Position numbers and translations under genes: made by a program
Part shown: positions 1 to 5,945 of the stretch, in pieces
Position numbering within the stretch: position 1 is the first letter of the stretch
Layout: each line of letters opens with the position of its first letter
Notes under the pieces: generated by a model
Seen by the model: the letters and a program-made list of their open reading frames with translations, nothing else
Told to the model about the DNA's origin: nothing
The model's database searches: none
Assembly: GCA_003864535.1 (NCBI GenBank)
Contig: BHEQ01000026.1
Location: forward strand, 1 to 13,763
Direction of reading: 5' to 3'
Length of the DNA stretch: 13,763 nt
Source: Gammaproteobacteria bacterium
GTDB lineage: Bacteria; Pseudomonadota; Gammaproteobacteria; Cardiobacteriales; Wohlfahrtiimonadaceae

Positions 1-379
1 GTTTTACAAAATATTGGAATAAATATAAGAATGCATCTATTAATTTTCACTTTCAGGCATATCTATTTATTAAGTTTTGATAGTAAGGATATAATGTAAC
101 TGATTAATTTAATTAAATGGCTATTTTTAAAGTTACGATTAATAGATGTGCCATTTAGATAATAATTCTGTTAGCTTGTATGTTTTTATTATCAAACACA
201 TGTCAACGGTTTACCTGAAAAGATGACGGATCATTCAGGAAATATAAACGCTAGCAGATCGCCCAAACTCGCAACATCTTGCCGTAAATGCTTTCAACGA
301 GCAAAGTAAAATACCACGATGTGGATAGTTATCAGAGTTTATTGAATATTATGCAGAAAGTTTAGAACAGCTTGTAGGA
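1..379. other. Gene-free region downstream of dnaB
   Basis: No intact gene was found on either strand. The left half (about 30-153) looks like a decayed copy of the 121 bp repeat found elsewhere in the window. The right half is less AT-rich and holds a plus-strand reading frame broken by stops. A perfect 6 bp inverted repeat, CCTGAA/TTCAGG, lies at 214-239 with a 14 nt loop, but no T-run follows it in either direction. No convincing dnaB terminator is visible. Confidence 0.6.
30..153 (+). repeat. Possible decayed copy of the 121 bp MITE-like repeat
   Basis: GCATCTATTAAT at 33-44 and ATTAATAGATGTGCC at 138-152 form an inverted pair. They match the ends of the intact copy at 1965-2085 (right end ATTAATAGATGTGCCC) and span about 120 bp, close to the intact length of 121. 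Inside, TTTCAGGC followed by ATTTATTAAG weakly resembles TTTTCAAGGC..ATTTTATTAA of the intact copies. The central hairpin is lost and no target duplication can be recognised. The call rests on the ends and spacing, so chance in AT-rich DNA is a real alternative. Confidence 0.35.
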
Positions 380-400
380 TTAATCTTCCTGCCCACCTGA
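248..400 (+). pseudogene. Possible coding relic (plus strand, interrupted frame)
   Basis: One frame reads as protein-like text. It begins TLADRPNSQHLAVNAFNEQ, meets a TAG at 326-328, then continues in the same frame as LSEFIEYYAESLEQLVGLI to a TGA at 398-400, overlapping the 3' end of dnaB on the other strand. Two further stops lie just upstream (224-226 and 245-247). The amino-acid composition and the less AT-rich bases differ from the surrounding spacer, which suggests the remains of a gene. I do not recognise the family. It may be a chance open stretch. Confidence 0.22.
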
Positions 401-1795
401 TCGCATTGATGTTTGGCGTACATCTTCATATTCTTCTAAAGCAAGATTATCAAAACGTGTATATTCTCCTGTAAACTTAAGATGGACCGTGCCTATTGGT
501 CCATTTCTTTGTTTACCGATGATGATTTCAGCTTTGCCACGATTTGGGTTGCTTTCCTCTTTATTATAAACCTCGTCGCGATAGACAAAGCAAATCACAT
601 CTGCATCTTGCTCTATCGCTCCAGATTCACGCAGATCACTCATGATTGGGCGTTTATTTGGGCGTTGTTCTAAGCTTCGATTTAATTGCGATAAAACAAG
701 TACAGGGCAATTTAACTCTCGCGCCATTTGTTTTAAAGAGCGTGAAATTTCAGAAACCTCGGCAACTCTATTATCCCCAGAACCTTGGATTTTCATGAGC
801 TGTAAATAATCCACCATTACCAACGCTAATTGACCGTGTTCACGCTGTAATCTACGCGCTCGTGCGAGCATGTTGGCGGGGCTTAAGCTGCTAGAATCAT
901 CAATAAATAATTTAGTTGAATTTAAAGCACCAACCGCACCGACAAGACGCGGAAAATCAGCTTGATTTAAATTGCCTGAACGTAAATTACTTTGGTTAAT
1001 GCGCCCATTTGAGGAGATCATCCGCATTGTTAGCTGCTCTGATGGCATCTCTAGCGAGAAAACAGCAACAGGCTCTTGAGTATTTAAAGCAACATTCTCC
1101 ACAATATTCATCGCCAGACTTGTCTTGCCCATCGACGGTCTTCCTGCAATTACGATCATATCACCACGTTGTAAGCCTGAAGTCATGTGATCAAGCGCGG
1201 TAAGCCCTGTTGCAATTCCTGTCGTTTGTCCTTGGAGCGCAATTAGCGTCTCTATACGGGTTTGGGTTGCAATAAGAATATCATGAATATCTCTAAAGCC
1301 TTGATCAACTGCAATATCTTGCTCAGCTATTTTAAAAATAATGCGCTCAGCCTCAGCAACTAAATCAGTAGCACTGCGCCCTTCTGGCGTGTATCCTGAA
1401 TTTGCAATATCATTACCAGCATGAATTAATTGGCGCATTACCGCACGCTCGCGCACAATATTGGCATAGGCTTTAGCATTGGCAGCGGTTGGCGTATCTA
1501 TCGCTAAACCTGCAAGATAAGATCTGCCACCAACGGCATCAAGATTTCCTTCAGTTTCTAAATAATCCGCCACAGTTATTACATCAAAAGGATCATTCCG
1601 TTCGGCTAAATATTTAATTGCTTCAAAGATTTTGCCATGATCAGCACGGTAGAAATTATGCCGATTAATTCGATCTCCAATCACTTCATAGCTTAAGTTA
1701 TCCATCATTAAAGCGCCTAAAACAGCTTGTTCAGCTTCAATTGATTGCGGCGGGATTTTCATGCGTTCAAGTTGAGTATCCGTAAAATCTGGCAT
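380..1795 (-). CDS. dnaB: Replicative DNA helicase DnaB
   Basis: Hexameric 5'-3' helicase that unwinds DNA at the replication fork and recruits primase. The 471 aa length is normal for the family. The N-terminal DnaB domain starts at IPPQSIEAEQAVLGALM (residues 14-30) and runs to about 115. A linker follows, then a RecA-like motor domain from about 190. The motor shows Walker A GRPSMGKT (218-225), Walker B LVMVDYLQLM (325-334), the DLRESGAIEQDAD motif (387-399) and GKQRNG (427-432), which carries the probable arginine finger. The start at 1795 has a weak GAAG ribosome site about 7 nt upstream. No rplI-type neighbour precedes it, so it appears to be a single-gene unit divergent from lapA. No intein or frameshift is seen. 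Confidence 0.98.
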   Translation of the reverse strand: MPDFTDTQLERMKIPPQSIEAEQAVLGALMMDNLSYEVIGDRINRHNFYRADHGKIFEAIKYLAERNDPFDVITVADYLETEGNLDAVGGRSYLAGLAIDTPTAANAKAYANIVRERAVMRQLIHAGNDIANSGYTPEGRSATDLVAEAERIIFKIAEQDIAVDQGFRDIHDILIATQTRIETLIALQGQTTGIATGLTALDHMTSGLQRGDMIVIAGRPSMGKTSLAMNIVENVALNTQEPVAVFSLEMPSEQLTMRMISSNGRINQSNLRSGNLNQADFPRLVGAVGALNSTKLFIDDSSSLSPANMLARARRLQREHGQLALVMVDYLQLMKIQGSGDNRVAEVSEISRSLKQMARELNCPVLVLSQLNRSLEQRPNKRPIMSDLRESGAIEQDADVICFVYRDEVYNKEESNPNRGKAEIIIGKQRNGPIGTVHLKFTGEYTRFDNLALEEYEDVRQTSMRSGGQED

Positions 1796-1964
1796 ATATT
1801 GTTTCTTCAGAAAATAAAAAGCATTTTAGCAGAAATTAGCTATATACATATCTAAACGCTGCTCTAAACACTTAAAATCTTTCAAATAAATAAAATTAAT
1901 CATATATAAACAAATGTATATTATATTTATCAATCTTAATGCTTGGAATATAGCAATTCCTATA

Positions 1965-2085
1965 GGGGACTTCTATTAATTAGATTTTTCAAGGCTTGCG
2001 ATTTTATTAAAAGCGCAGTTTACATAGGTAAATGAGCATTTTAATAAAATTGCGTAACGCAGAAAAAGCATTAATAGATGTGCCC
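1965..2085 (+). mobile_element. MITE-like 121 bp element, copy 1 (intact)
   Basis: The element begins GGGGACTTCTATTAAT and ends ATTAATAGATGTGCCC. The ends are inverted repeats matching at 14 of 16 positions. TATA flanks both sides (1961-1964 and 2086-2089) as a probable 4 bp target duplication. The copy at 5719-5839 has exactly the same length and differs at about 13 positions by hand count. A 56 nt hairpin (1998-2053) fills the centre. No coding sequence is present, so a transposase would have to act in trans. The terminal sequence is not one I can assign to a named IS family. The insertion lies in the promoter region of lapA, about 115 bp upstream of the start codon. Confidence 0.85.
1998..2053 (+). 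repeat. Central hairpin of element copy 1
   Basis: GCGATTTTATTAAAA pairs with TTTTAATAAAATTGC (15 pairs, one of them G-T). A 6 nt by 6 nt internal loop (GCGCAG/TGAGCA) follows, then TTTAC/GTAAA closes a 4 nt loop ATAG. It could form as RNA in a transcript or as a DNA cruciform. The same fold is retained in copy 2 with compensating base changes. Confidence 0.8.
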
Positions 2086-2115
2086 TATACTTTATGAATT
2101 CTGTTAGACTTTATC

Positions 2116-2187
2116 AACTTATTTTTGTTAACTTATTTTTATACACTTACTTTGCACTTCTCACTTTACACACCTTACTTTACACTT
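2116..2187 (+). repeat. Short direct repeats in the lapA leader
   Basis: AACTTATTTTT occurs at 2116-2126 and 2130-2140 in 14 bp register. CTTACTTTRCACTT occurs at 2146-2159 and 2174-2187, with a related CTCACTTTACAC at 2160-2171 between them. These lie directly upstream of the lapA ribosome site. They may be simple slippage repeats; binding of a regulator is possible but not shown. Confidence 0.5.
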
Positions 2188-2199
2188 TAGGAAAACATT

Positions 2200-2490
2200 A
2201 TGAAAAGAATATCATTTTGGCTATCAATGGCTTTTGCACTGCTTTTTTTCGCTCTTTTATTTTTATTTTTTAGAGAAAACTCAACTCCAGTAACGATTAA
2301 TTATATTGTAGGATCAATCACTTTAGATTTATCTTTAGTCTTGCTCGCAAGCTTTGTTGCGGGGGCTTTATTAACCTTACTAATTATGCTCTGCGGACAA
2401 ATTAGTCGGAGTTGGATTATTTCCAAACAAAAATCAGAACTGAAGCGTTTACAAAACCATATTGATGATCTGCGCAAGAGTCAAGCTTAA
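2200..2490 (+). CDS. lapA: Lipopolysaccharide assembly protein LapA (DUF1049)
   Basis: Small inner-membrane protein, 96 aa, that works with LapB in controlling lipopolysaccharide synthesis. It has one hydrophobic segment at about residues 5-25, a short loop with ENSTPVTINYIVGSITLDLS typical of DUF1049, a second membrane segment at about 43-66, and a charged C-terminal helix (about 72-95) suited to coiled-coil contacts in the cytoplasm. A ribosome site AGGA sits 7 nt before the ATG. The stop codon is followed almost at once by lapB, so the two are co-transcribed. The family call rests on the two-helix layout plus the LapB neighbour, since sequence conservation in LapA is low. Confidence 0.9.
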   Translation: MKRISFWLSMAFALLFFALLFLFFRENSTPVTINYIVGSITLDLSLVLLASFVAGALLTLLIMLCGQISRSWIISKQKSELKRLQNHIDDLRKSQA

Positions 2491-2493
2491 TAA

Positions 2494-3669
2494 ATGCTTT
2501 CAATACTTTGGATATTATTACCGATTGCAGTCCTAGTTGGCTGGCTTGCTGCTAAGCGAGATAAGCTTGGGCGGCAACGCTTTTTATACTACTTAAGTTT
2601 GCGCTATTTATTAGATACAAAATCTAATAACCCTGAAAATATTGGGGAGAAACTTTCTGAGTTACCGCCAAGTTATCAAGATAACAGCACTATTTTAAGT
2701 TTAACTTTGGGTGATGTTTTCCGTAAAAAAGGTGAGATCGAACGCGCGATTAGTATTCATCAATATATCGCCAGTTCAGATACTATCGATCTTGCGGAAA
2801 AAAAAACTGCGCAATGGTCTTTAGCACTTGATTTTATTGCGGCAGGTTTATTAGATCGGGCTGAGGATCTTTTACGCGAGCTTATTCCAGAATCTGAATT
2901 TACCCAAAGAGCATTACTAAAACTTACCCATATTTATGAGCAACAGCATGATTGGCTCCAAGCTATTTCATGCCTAGAACGCCTTGATTTAGTCCAAGAT
3001 CATTACGCTGAAATTGCACATTTATACTGTGAACTTGCCGAAGAGAATCTACAAAATAATGCAGAATCAGCATTGAGTTTTGCACATGCGGCTTTGAATA
3101 TTTATCCTAATTCTGCACGCGCATCTTTAATTATTGCGTTTATTGCGATAAAAAATAATGACCAATTACTCGCAAGCACTATGCTTAGTGCCATTGAAAA
3201 TCAATCTATTAATTTAACGCCTTTAATTGCACCAATTATGCAATATATCCATAAAGATCAACCAGAAATTTTTTTAATCTGGCTTGAAAACACCTTAATG
3301 CGTCATCCACATATTATTTTATTTTTAATGAAAACTCATTATTTAATCATGCATGAATCAGCACAAGCAGCTTTGAGTTTTTTGGAGCAAACGCTACTTG
3401 TACACCCAAACTTTCAGGGTCTCTTAAATTTTCATCAACTCAATAAATGGCTCTATCCAAACAAAAATATAGACAAGAATAAGACGGATATTTATGCAAT
3501 TACATTCGATAAAATTGTTGATCATTACGCTAAATATCGCTGCCAAGCATGTGGATTTGTAAGTAAGTCATTAAATTGGCATTGCCCGAGCTGCCAAGCT
3601 TGGGATACTGCCTCACCTGTTGCCGATATTATTTCTCTTAAAAGTTTATCAAATTCCCCAGGTGCTTAA
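2494..3669 (+). CDS. lapB: Lipopolysaccharide assembly protein LapB
   Basis: LapB is an inner-membrane scaffold that, in E. coli, directs FtsH to degrade LpxC and so limits lipopolysaccharide synthesis. The 391 aa protein matches the family length. An N-terminal membrane anchor (residues 1-20, LSILWILLPIAVLVGWLAA) is followed by a basic segment and tetratricopeptide-type helical repeats through about 320. The C-terminal rubredoxin-like metal site has four cysteines at 350, 353, 364 and 367 (CQAC and CPSC). The start codon lies 3 nt after the lapA stop, with no clear ribosome site of its own, which suggests coupled translation. pyrF follows after 3 nt, giving the order seen in enteric bacteria. 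All key cysteines are present. Confidence 0.95.
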   Translation: MLSILWILLPIAVLVGWLAAKRDKLGRQRFLYYLSLRYLLDTKSNNPENIGEKLSELPPSYQDNSTILSLTLGDVFRKKGEIERAISIHQYIASSDTIDLAEKKTAQWSLALDFIAAGLLDRAEDLLRELIPESEFTQRALLKLTHIYEQQHDWLQAISCLERLDLVQDHYAEIAHLYCELAEENLQNNAESALSFAHAALNIYPNSARASLIIAFIAIKNNDQLLASTMLSAIENQSINLTPLIAPIMQYIHKDQPEIFLIWLENTLMRHPHIILFLMKTHYLIMHESAQAALSFLEQTLLVHPNFQGLLNFHQLNKWLYPNKNIDKNKTDIYAITFDKIVDHYAKYRCQACGFVSKSLNWHCPSCQAWDTASPVADIISLKSLSNSPGA

Positions 3670-3672
3670 ATT

Positions 3673-4401
3673 ATGACTAAATCTCCGCTTATTGTTGCGC
3701 TTGACTTTGAAGATGTTAATGCGGCTAAAACGCTTATTAATCAATTAAATCCCAAATATTGTCGCCTTAAAATTGGCAAAGGTCTATTCACTCAAGAAGG
3801 TCCATATATTATTGATTATATTCAGCAAAGAGATTTTGAAGTATTTTTAGACTTAAAGTTTCATGACATCCCAACTACCGTGGCACATGCAATAAAATCT
3901 GCGGCAAAACTTGGAGTGTGGATGGTTAATGTACACGCATCAGGCGGTGAGAAAATGTTAAGCGCGGCTAAAAATGCTCTAGAACAATGCCTTAATCCGC
4001 CTAAATTAATTGCAGTAACTATTTTAACGAGTCTTGCTGAGGCTGATGTTCATGCGGTAGGTTTTCAAGGAAATATTCCTGATTTGATCAGAAATATGGC
4101 AAAAATGGCGCAAAAATGCGGGCTTGATGGCGTTGTATGTTCAGCTCAAGAAGCTGCGCTAATTAAAGCAGATTGTGGCGCTGATTTTATCAGTGTTTGC
4201 CCAGGAATTCGTCCACTTAATCTTCAAGATGCAGATGCACGTGATTGCGTCCCCGCAGGGGATGATCAGATGCGCATTATGACTCCTGATCAAGCAATAA
4301 AAAATGGTGCTAATTACCTTGTAATTGGACGACCGATTACGCAAGCAAATGACCCGAGCACAGCTCTTGATGATATTTATATGCAACTAGCTCTTAATTA
4401 A
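3673..4401 (+). CDS. pyrF: Orotidine 5'-phosphate decarboxylase
   Basis: Catalyses the last step of UMP synthesis, decarboxylating OMP in the cytoplasm. The 242 aa length is typical of the bacterial type I enzyme. Visible active-site residues are D11, K33, the DLKFHDIP motif with D60, K62 and D65, the phosphate-binding PGIRP (177-181) and R220 in VIGRPI. AGGTG at 3660-3664 inside the end of lapB is a plausible ribosome site 8 nt before the ATG. It is the last gene of lapA-lapB-pyrF. A hairpin made by a truncated mobile repeat starts 6 nt after the stop codon. Confidence 0.97.
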   Translation: MTKSPLIVALDFEDVNAAKTLINQLNPKYCRLKIGKGLFTQEGPYIIDYIQQRDFEVFLDLKFHDIPTTVAHAIKSAAKLGVWMVNVHASGGEKMLSAAKNALEQCLNPPKLIAVTILTSLAEADVHAVGFQGNIPDLIRNMAKMAQKCGLDGVVCSAQEAALIKADCGADFISVCPGIRPLNLQDADARDCVPAGDDQMRIMTPDQAIKNGANYLVIGRPITQANDPSTALDDIYMQLALN

Positions 4402-4406
4402 TATAT

Positions 4407-4430
4407 AAAAGCACATCTATGTGTGCTTTT
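4407..4430 (+). terminator. Rho-independent-type terminator of pyrF
   Basis: AAAAGCACA pairs perfectly with TGTGCTTTT (9 bp) around the 6 nt loop TCTATG. The stem ends in TTTT, then AATAATAT. The U-run is short, and the A4...T4 symmetry could let it act on both strands. The hairpin is formed at the deletion junction of the truncated repeat copy 3. Activity is inferred from shape and position only. Confidence 0.6.
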
Positions 4431-4474
4431 AATAATATCGCAAGCCTTGAAAAACCTAATTTATAGAAGTCACC
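4409..4474 (-). mobile_element. MITE-like element, copy 3 (internal-deletion derivative, inverted)
   Basis: Read on the minus strand, the first 50 bases match copy 2 at 47 of 50 positions and the last 16 match it at 14 of 16. The 55 bases between are missing. In copy 1, AAAAGC hexamers at 2009-2014 and 2064-2069 are exactly 55 bp apart, so one slippage or recombination event between them gives this structure. ATAA flanks both sides (4405-4408 and 4475-4478) as a 4 bp target duplication. The insertion lies only 3 nt after the pyrF stop codon. Confidence 0.8.
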
Positions 4475-4529
4475 ATAACTTGCTTATTTTGTTAACAATA
4501 TTTAAAAATTTAAAAATAAACACATAAAT

Positions 4530-4560
4530 TTTACTAAAATCATGCCTTTTTGTTTATATT
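4530..4560 (+). promoter_or_regulatory. Possible promoter of the TAXI-TRAP locus
   Basis: TTTACT (4530-4535) and TATATT (4555-4560) resemble -35 and -10 boxes but are separated by 19 bp, longer than ideal. They lie 79 nt before the chosen start codon and downstream of the pyrF terminator, where a promoter is expected. The surroundings are extremely AT-rich, so several other pairs are possible. Confidence 0.25.
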
Positions 4561-4638
4561 GCTCAAGTGGTGCATCAATTAAGTGATGACCTCAATGAAC
4601 TTAAAAAATTATCTAAATATAAGAGGAGAAATACAATA

Positions 4639-5634
4639 ATGAGAACAATCATAAATCAAGTATTACCAATACATTCAATCAGTAAAAAAATTACTCTAGG
4701 TCTTTTGAGTATTGCTTTACTGCTTGGAACATCTATCCATGCTCAGCAAAAATATATTAATATTTTAACAGGAGGGACGAGTGGTGTTTATTATCCACTT
4801 GGTGTAGCACTTTCGCAAATATATACCAAAATCCCAGATACAAAAATCAGTGTTCAAGCCACAAAAGCATCTGTTGAAAACTTGAATTTATTGCAACAAG
4901 GCAAAGGCGAGCTTGCCTTTGTGTTAGGTGATGCGGTTGCGGATGCTTGGGCTGGGAATGTTGAGGCTGGATTTAAAACTAAGCTCGATCGCTTGCGTGC
5001 CATAGCTGCTATTTATCCCAATTACATTCAAATTATTGCGAATAAAGAAAGCGGTATCAAAACCTTAGCTGATCTTAAAGGCAAGCGTGTTTCTGTTGGT
5101 GCCGCTAAATCAGGAACAGAATTAAATGCACGTGCAATTTTTAAAGCCGCAGGTTTAAGTTATCAAGATTTTGCTAAGGTTGAGTTTTTACCTTATGCAG
5201 AATCTGTGGAGTTAATTAAAAATAGACAGCTTGATGCAACTTTACAATCTTCAGGCTTAGGAATGGCGGCATTTCGTGATTTAGCAACCACGATGCCCGT
5301 GGTATTTATTCCAATTCCAGAAGATTTAATCAAAAGCATTGGGAGTGAAGCTTATGCTAGCGGTATCATCCCTGCCAATACGTATGAGGGGCAAACGCAG
5401 GATATTCCGACCGTTATCATCACGAATATTCTGGTCTCTCACGATAAAGTTTCGGATGAAATTGCGTATCAAATGACTAAAGGAATTTTTGAGAATTTGC
5501 AGAATATTCAAAATGCACATTCAGCTGCTAAAGATATTCACCTTGAGCAGGCAATTAAAAATCTACCAATTCCATTGCATACAGGCGCAAAGAGATATTA
5601 TCAAGAAGTAGGCTTAATTAAATCAGAATTATAA
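4639..5634 (+). CDS. TAXI-family TRAP transporter substrate-binding protein
   Basis: Periplasmic receptor that captures the substrate and delivers it to the TRAP permease encoded downstream. The ATG at 4639 is preferred over the GTG at 4567: GAGGAG lies 10 nt upstream, and it places a signal peptide at the N-terminus (basic start, hydrophobic core ITLGLLSIALLLGTS, cleavage probable after SIHA). The 331 aa protein opens its mature part with INILTGGTSGVYYPLGVAL, the hallmark of the TAXI family, and continues with two-lobe binding-protein features such as LKGKRVSVGAAKSGTELNAR and AYASGIIPANTY. The ligand cannot be told from sequence; characterised relatives are few and include proposed glutamate binders. 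A hairpin and a mobile repeat separate it from the permease gene. Confidence 0.93.
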   Translation: MRTIINQVLPIHSISKKITLGLLSIALLLGTSIHAQQKYINILTGGTSGVYYPLGVALSQIYTKIPDTKISVQATKASVENLNLLQQGKGELAFVLGDAVADAWAGNVEAGFKTKLDRLRAIAAIYPNYIQIIANKESGIKTLADLKGKRVSVGAAKSGTELNARAIFKAAGLSYQDFAKVEFLPYAESVELIKNRQLDATLQSSGLGMAAFRDLATTMPVVFIPIPEDLIKSIGSEAYASGIIPANTYEGQTQDIPTVIITNILVSHDKVSDEIAYQMTKGIFENLQNIQNAHSAAKDIHLEQAIKNLPIPLHTGAKRYYQEVGLIKSEL

Positions 5635-5655
5635 TATAGAAGCCACCCCTCCCAA

Positions 5656-5688
5656 CCTCCCCCTTTGCGCAAGGAGAGGAGTTCTTTT
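5656..5688 (+). terminator. Weak terminator-like hairpin after the TRAP receptor gene
   Basis: CCTT pairs with AAGG around TGCGC. The stem extends outward through further C-G pairs with two C-A mismatches, and TTCTTTT follows at 5682-5688. It lies 22 nt after the receptor stop. An imperfect hairpin here could allow partial termination, giving more receptor than permease, as is common for binding-protein transport systems. This is inference. Confidence 0.35.
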
Positions 5689-5718
5689 AAATACTTAACT
5701 CCCCTACCCTATCCTTAA

Positions 5719-5839
5719 GGGGGCTTCTATAAATTAGATTTTTCAAGGCTTGCGATATTATTAAAAGCGCAGTTTACTGAGGTAAATGAGCATTTTAATA
5801 ATATCGTGTAACGCAGGAAAATCACAAATAGATGTGCTC
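5719..5839 (+). mobile_element. MITE-like 121 bp element, copy 2 (intact)
   Basis: Same length and orientation as copy 1, with about 108 of 121 positions identical by hand count. The left end is GGGGGCTTCTATAAAT and the right end AAATAGATGTGCTC. TTAA flanks both sides (5715-5718 and 5840-5843). The inverted ends are less perfect than in copy 1, but the left-end CTTCTAT and right-end ATAGATGTG signatures are shared by all three clear copies, so the asymmetry of the ends is ancestral. It sits inside the TRAP operon spacer and, if transcribed, would place a strong hairpin between receptor and permease messages. Confidence 0.85.
5752..5807 (+). repeat. Central hairpin of element copy 2
   Basis: CGATATTATTAAAA pairs perfectly with TTTTAATAATATCG (14 bp), extended by one G-T pair. 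The same internal loop as copy 1 and a TTTAC/GTAAA inner stem close the loop TGAG. The stem starts at the same offset (33 bp) as in copy 1. Differences from copy 1 within the stem keep pairing. Confidence 0.8.
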
Positions 5840-5945
5840 TTAACTTGATGGAGTTGAGGATTGGGAGAGGATTCTTTAGCTGCTAAGTAATTACAAAGCA
5901 CAAATATAAATATCCTAAAAAAATAAAAATTAAAGTGAAGTTAAT

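Larger units (their letters stand above)
1796..2199. other. Divergent dnaB/lapA intergenic region
   Basis: This 404 bp spacer separates two divergent starts and must hold promoters for both. The dnaB side (1796-1960) is very AT-rich; on the minus strand a TTGAAA near 1887 and TAAAAT near 1829 are possible but poorly spaced promoter boxes. The middle is occupied by a 121 bp mobile repeat (1965-2085). The lapA side (2090-2199) has short tandem repeats and the lapA ribosome site AGGA at 2189-2192. No small gene was recognised. Confidence 0.7.
5639..5874. repeat. GC-rich palindromic repeat interrupted by the MITE-like element
   Basis: GAAGCCACCCCTCCCAACCTC at the left and the complement of TGAGGATTGGGAGAGGATTC at the right form an imperfect inverted pair sharing CTCCCAA and flanking bases. 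Pyrimidine-rich CCTCCCCC strings stand out sharply from the AT-rich surroundings. Removing the 121 bp element and one TTAA rejoins the two arms, so the GC-rich repeat is older than the element. Similar CCCCTCCCAACCTCCCCC repeats are, from memory, dispersed in various proteobacterial genomes. Confidence 0.5.
5635..5945. other. Spacer between TRAP receptor and permease genes
   Basis: This 311 bp spacer holds no gene. It contains TATAGAAGCC right after the receptor stop codon (an inverted partner of GGCTTCTATA at 5722-5731), a GC-rich repeat with a weak terminator-like hairpin, the 121 bp element copy 2, a second GC-rich arm (about 5849-5874), and an A-rich stretch with a weak ribosome site GTGAAG (5935-5940) before the permease ATG. 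No convincing promoter for the permease was seen, so expression probably reads through from the receptor gene or starts within this spacer. Confidence 0.7.

Noticed and set aside
214..239. CCTGAA/TTCAGG inverted repeat as a dnaB terminator
   Set aside because: The loop is 14 nt, the stem only 6 bp, and no T-run follows on the minus strand.
4567..4638. Upstream GTG start adding 24 residues to the TAXI receptor
   Set aside because: The extension is charged and would bury the signal peptide; the ATG at 4639 has a strong GAGGAG ribosome site.
1965..5839. The 121 bp repeats as a CRISPR array or tRNA-like genes
   Set aside because: Copies are kilobases apart with no regular spacers, and the fold has no cloverleaf or anticodon arm.
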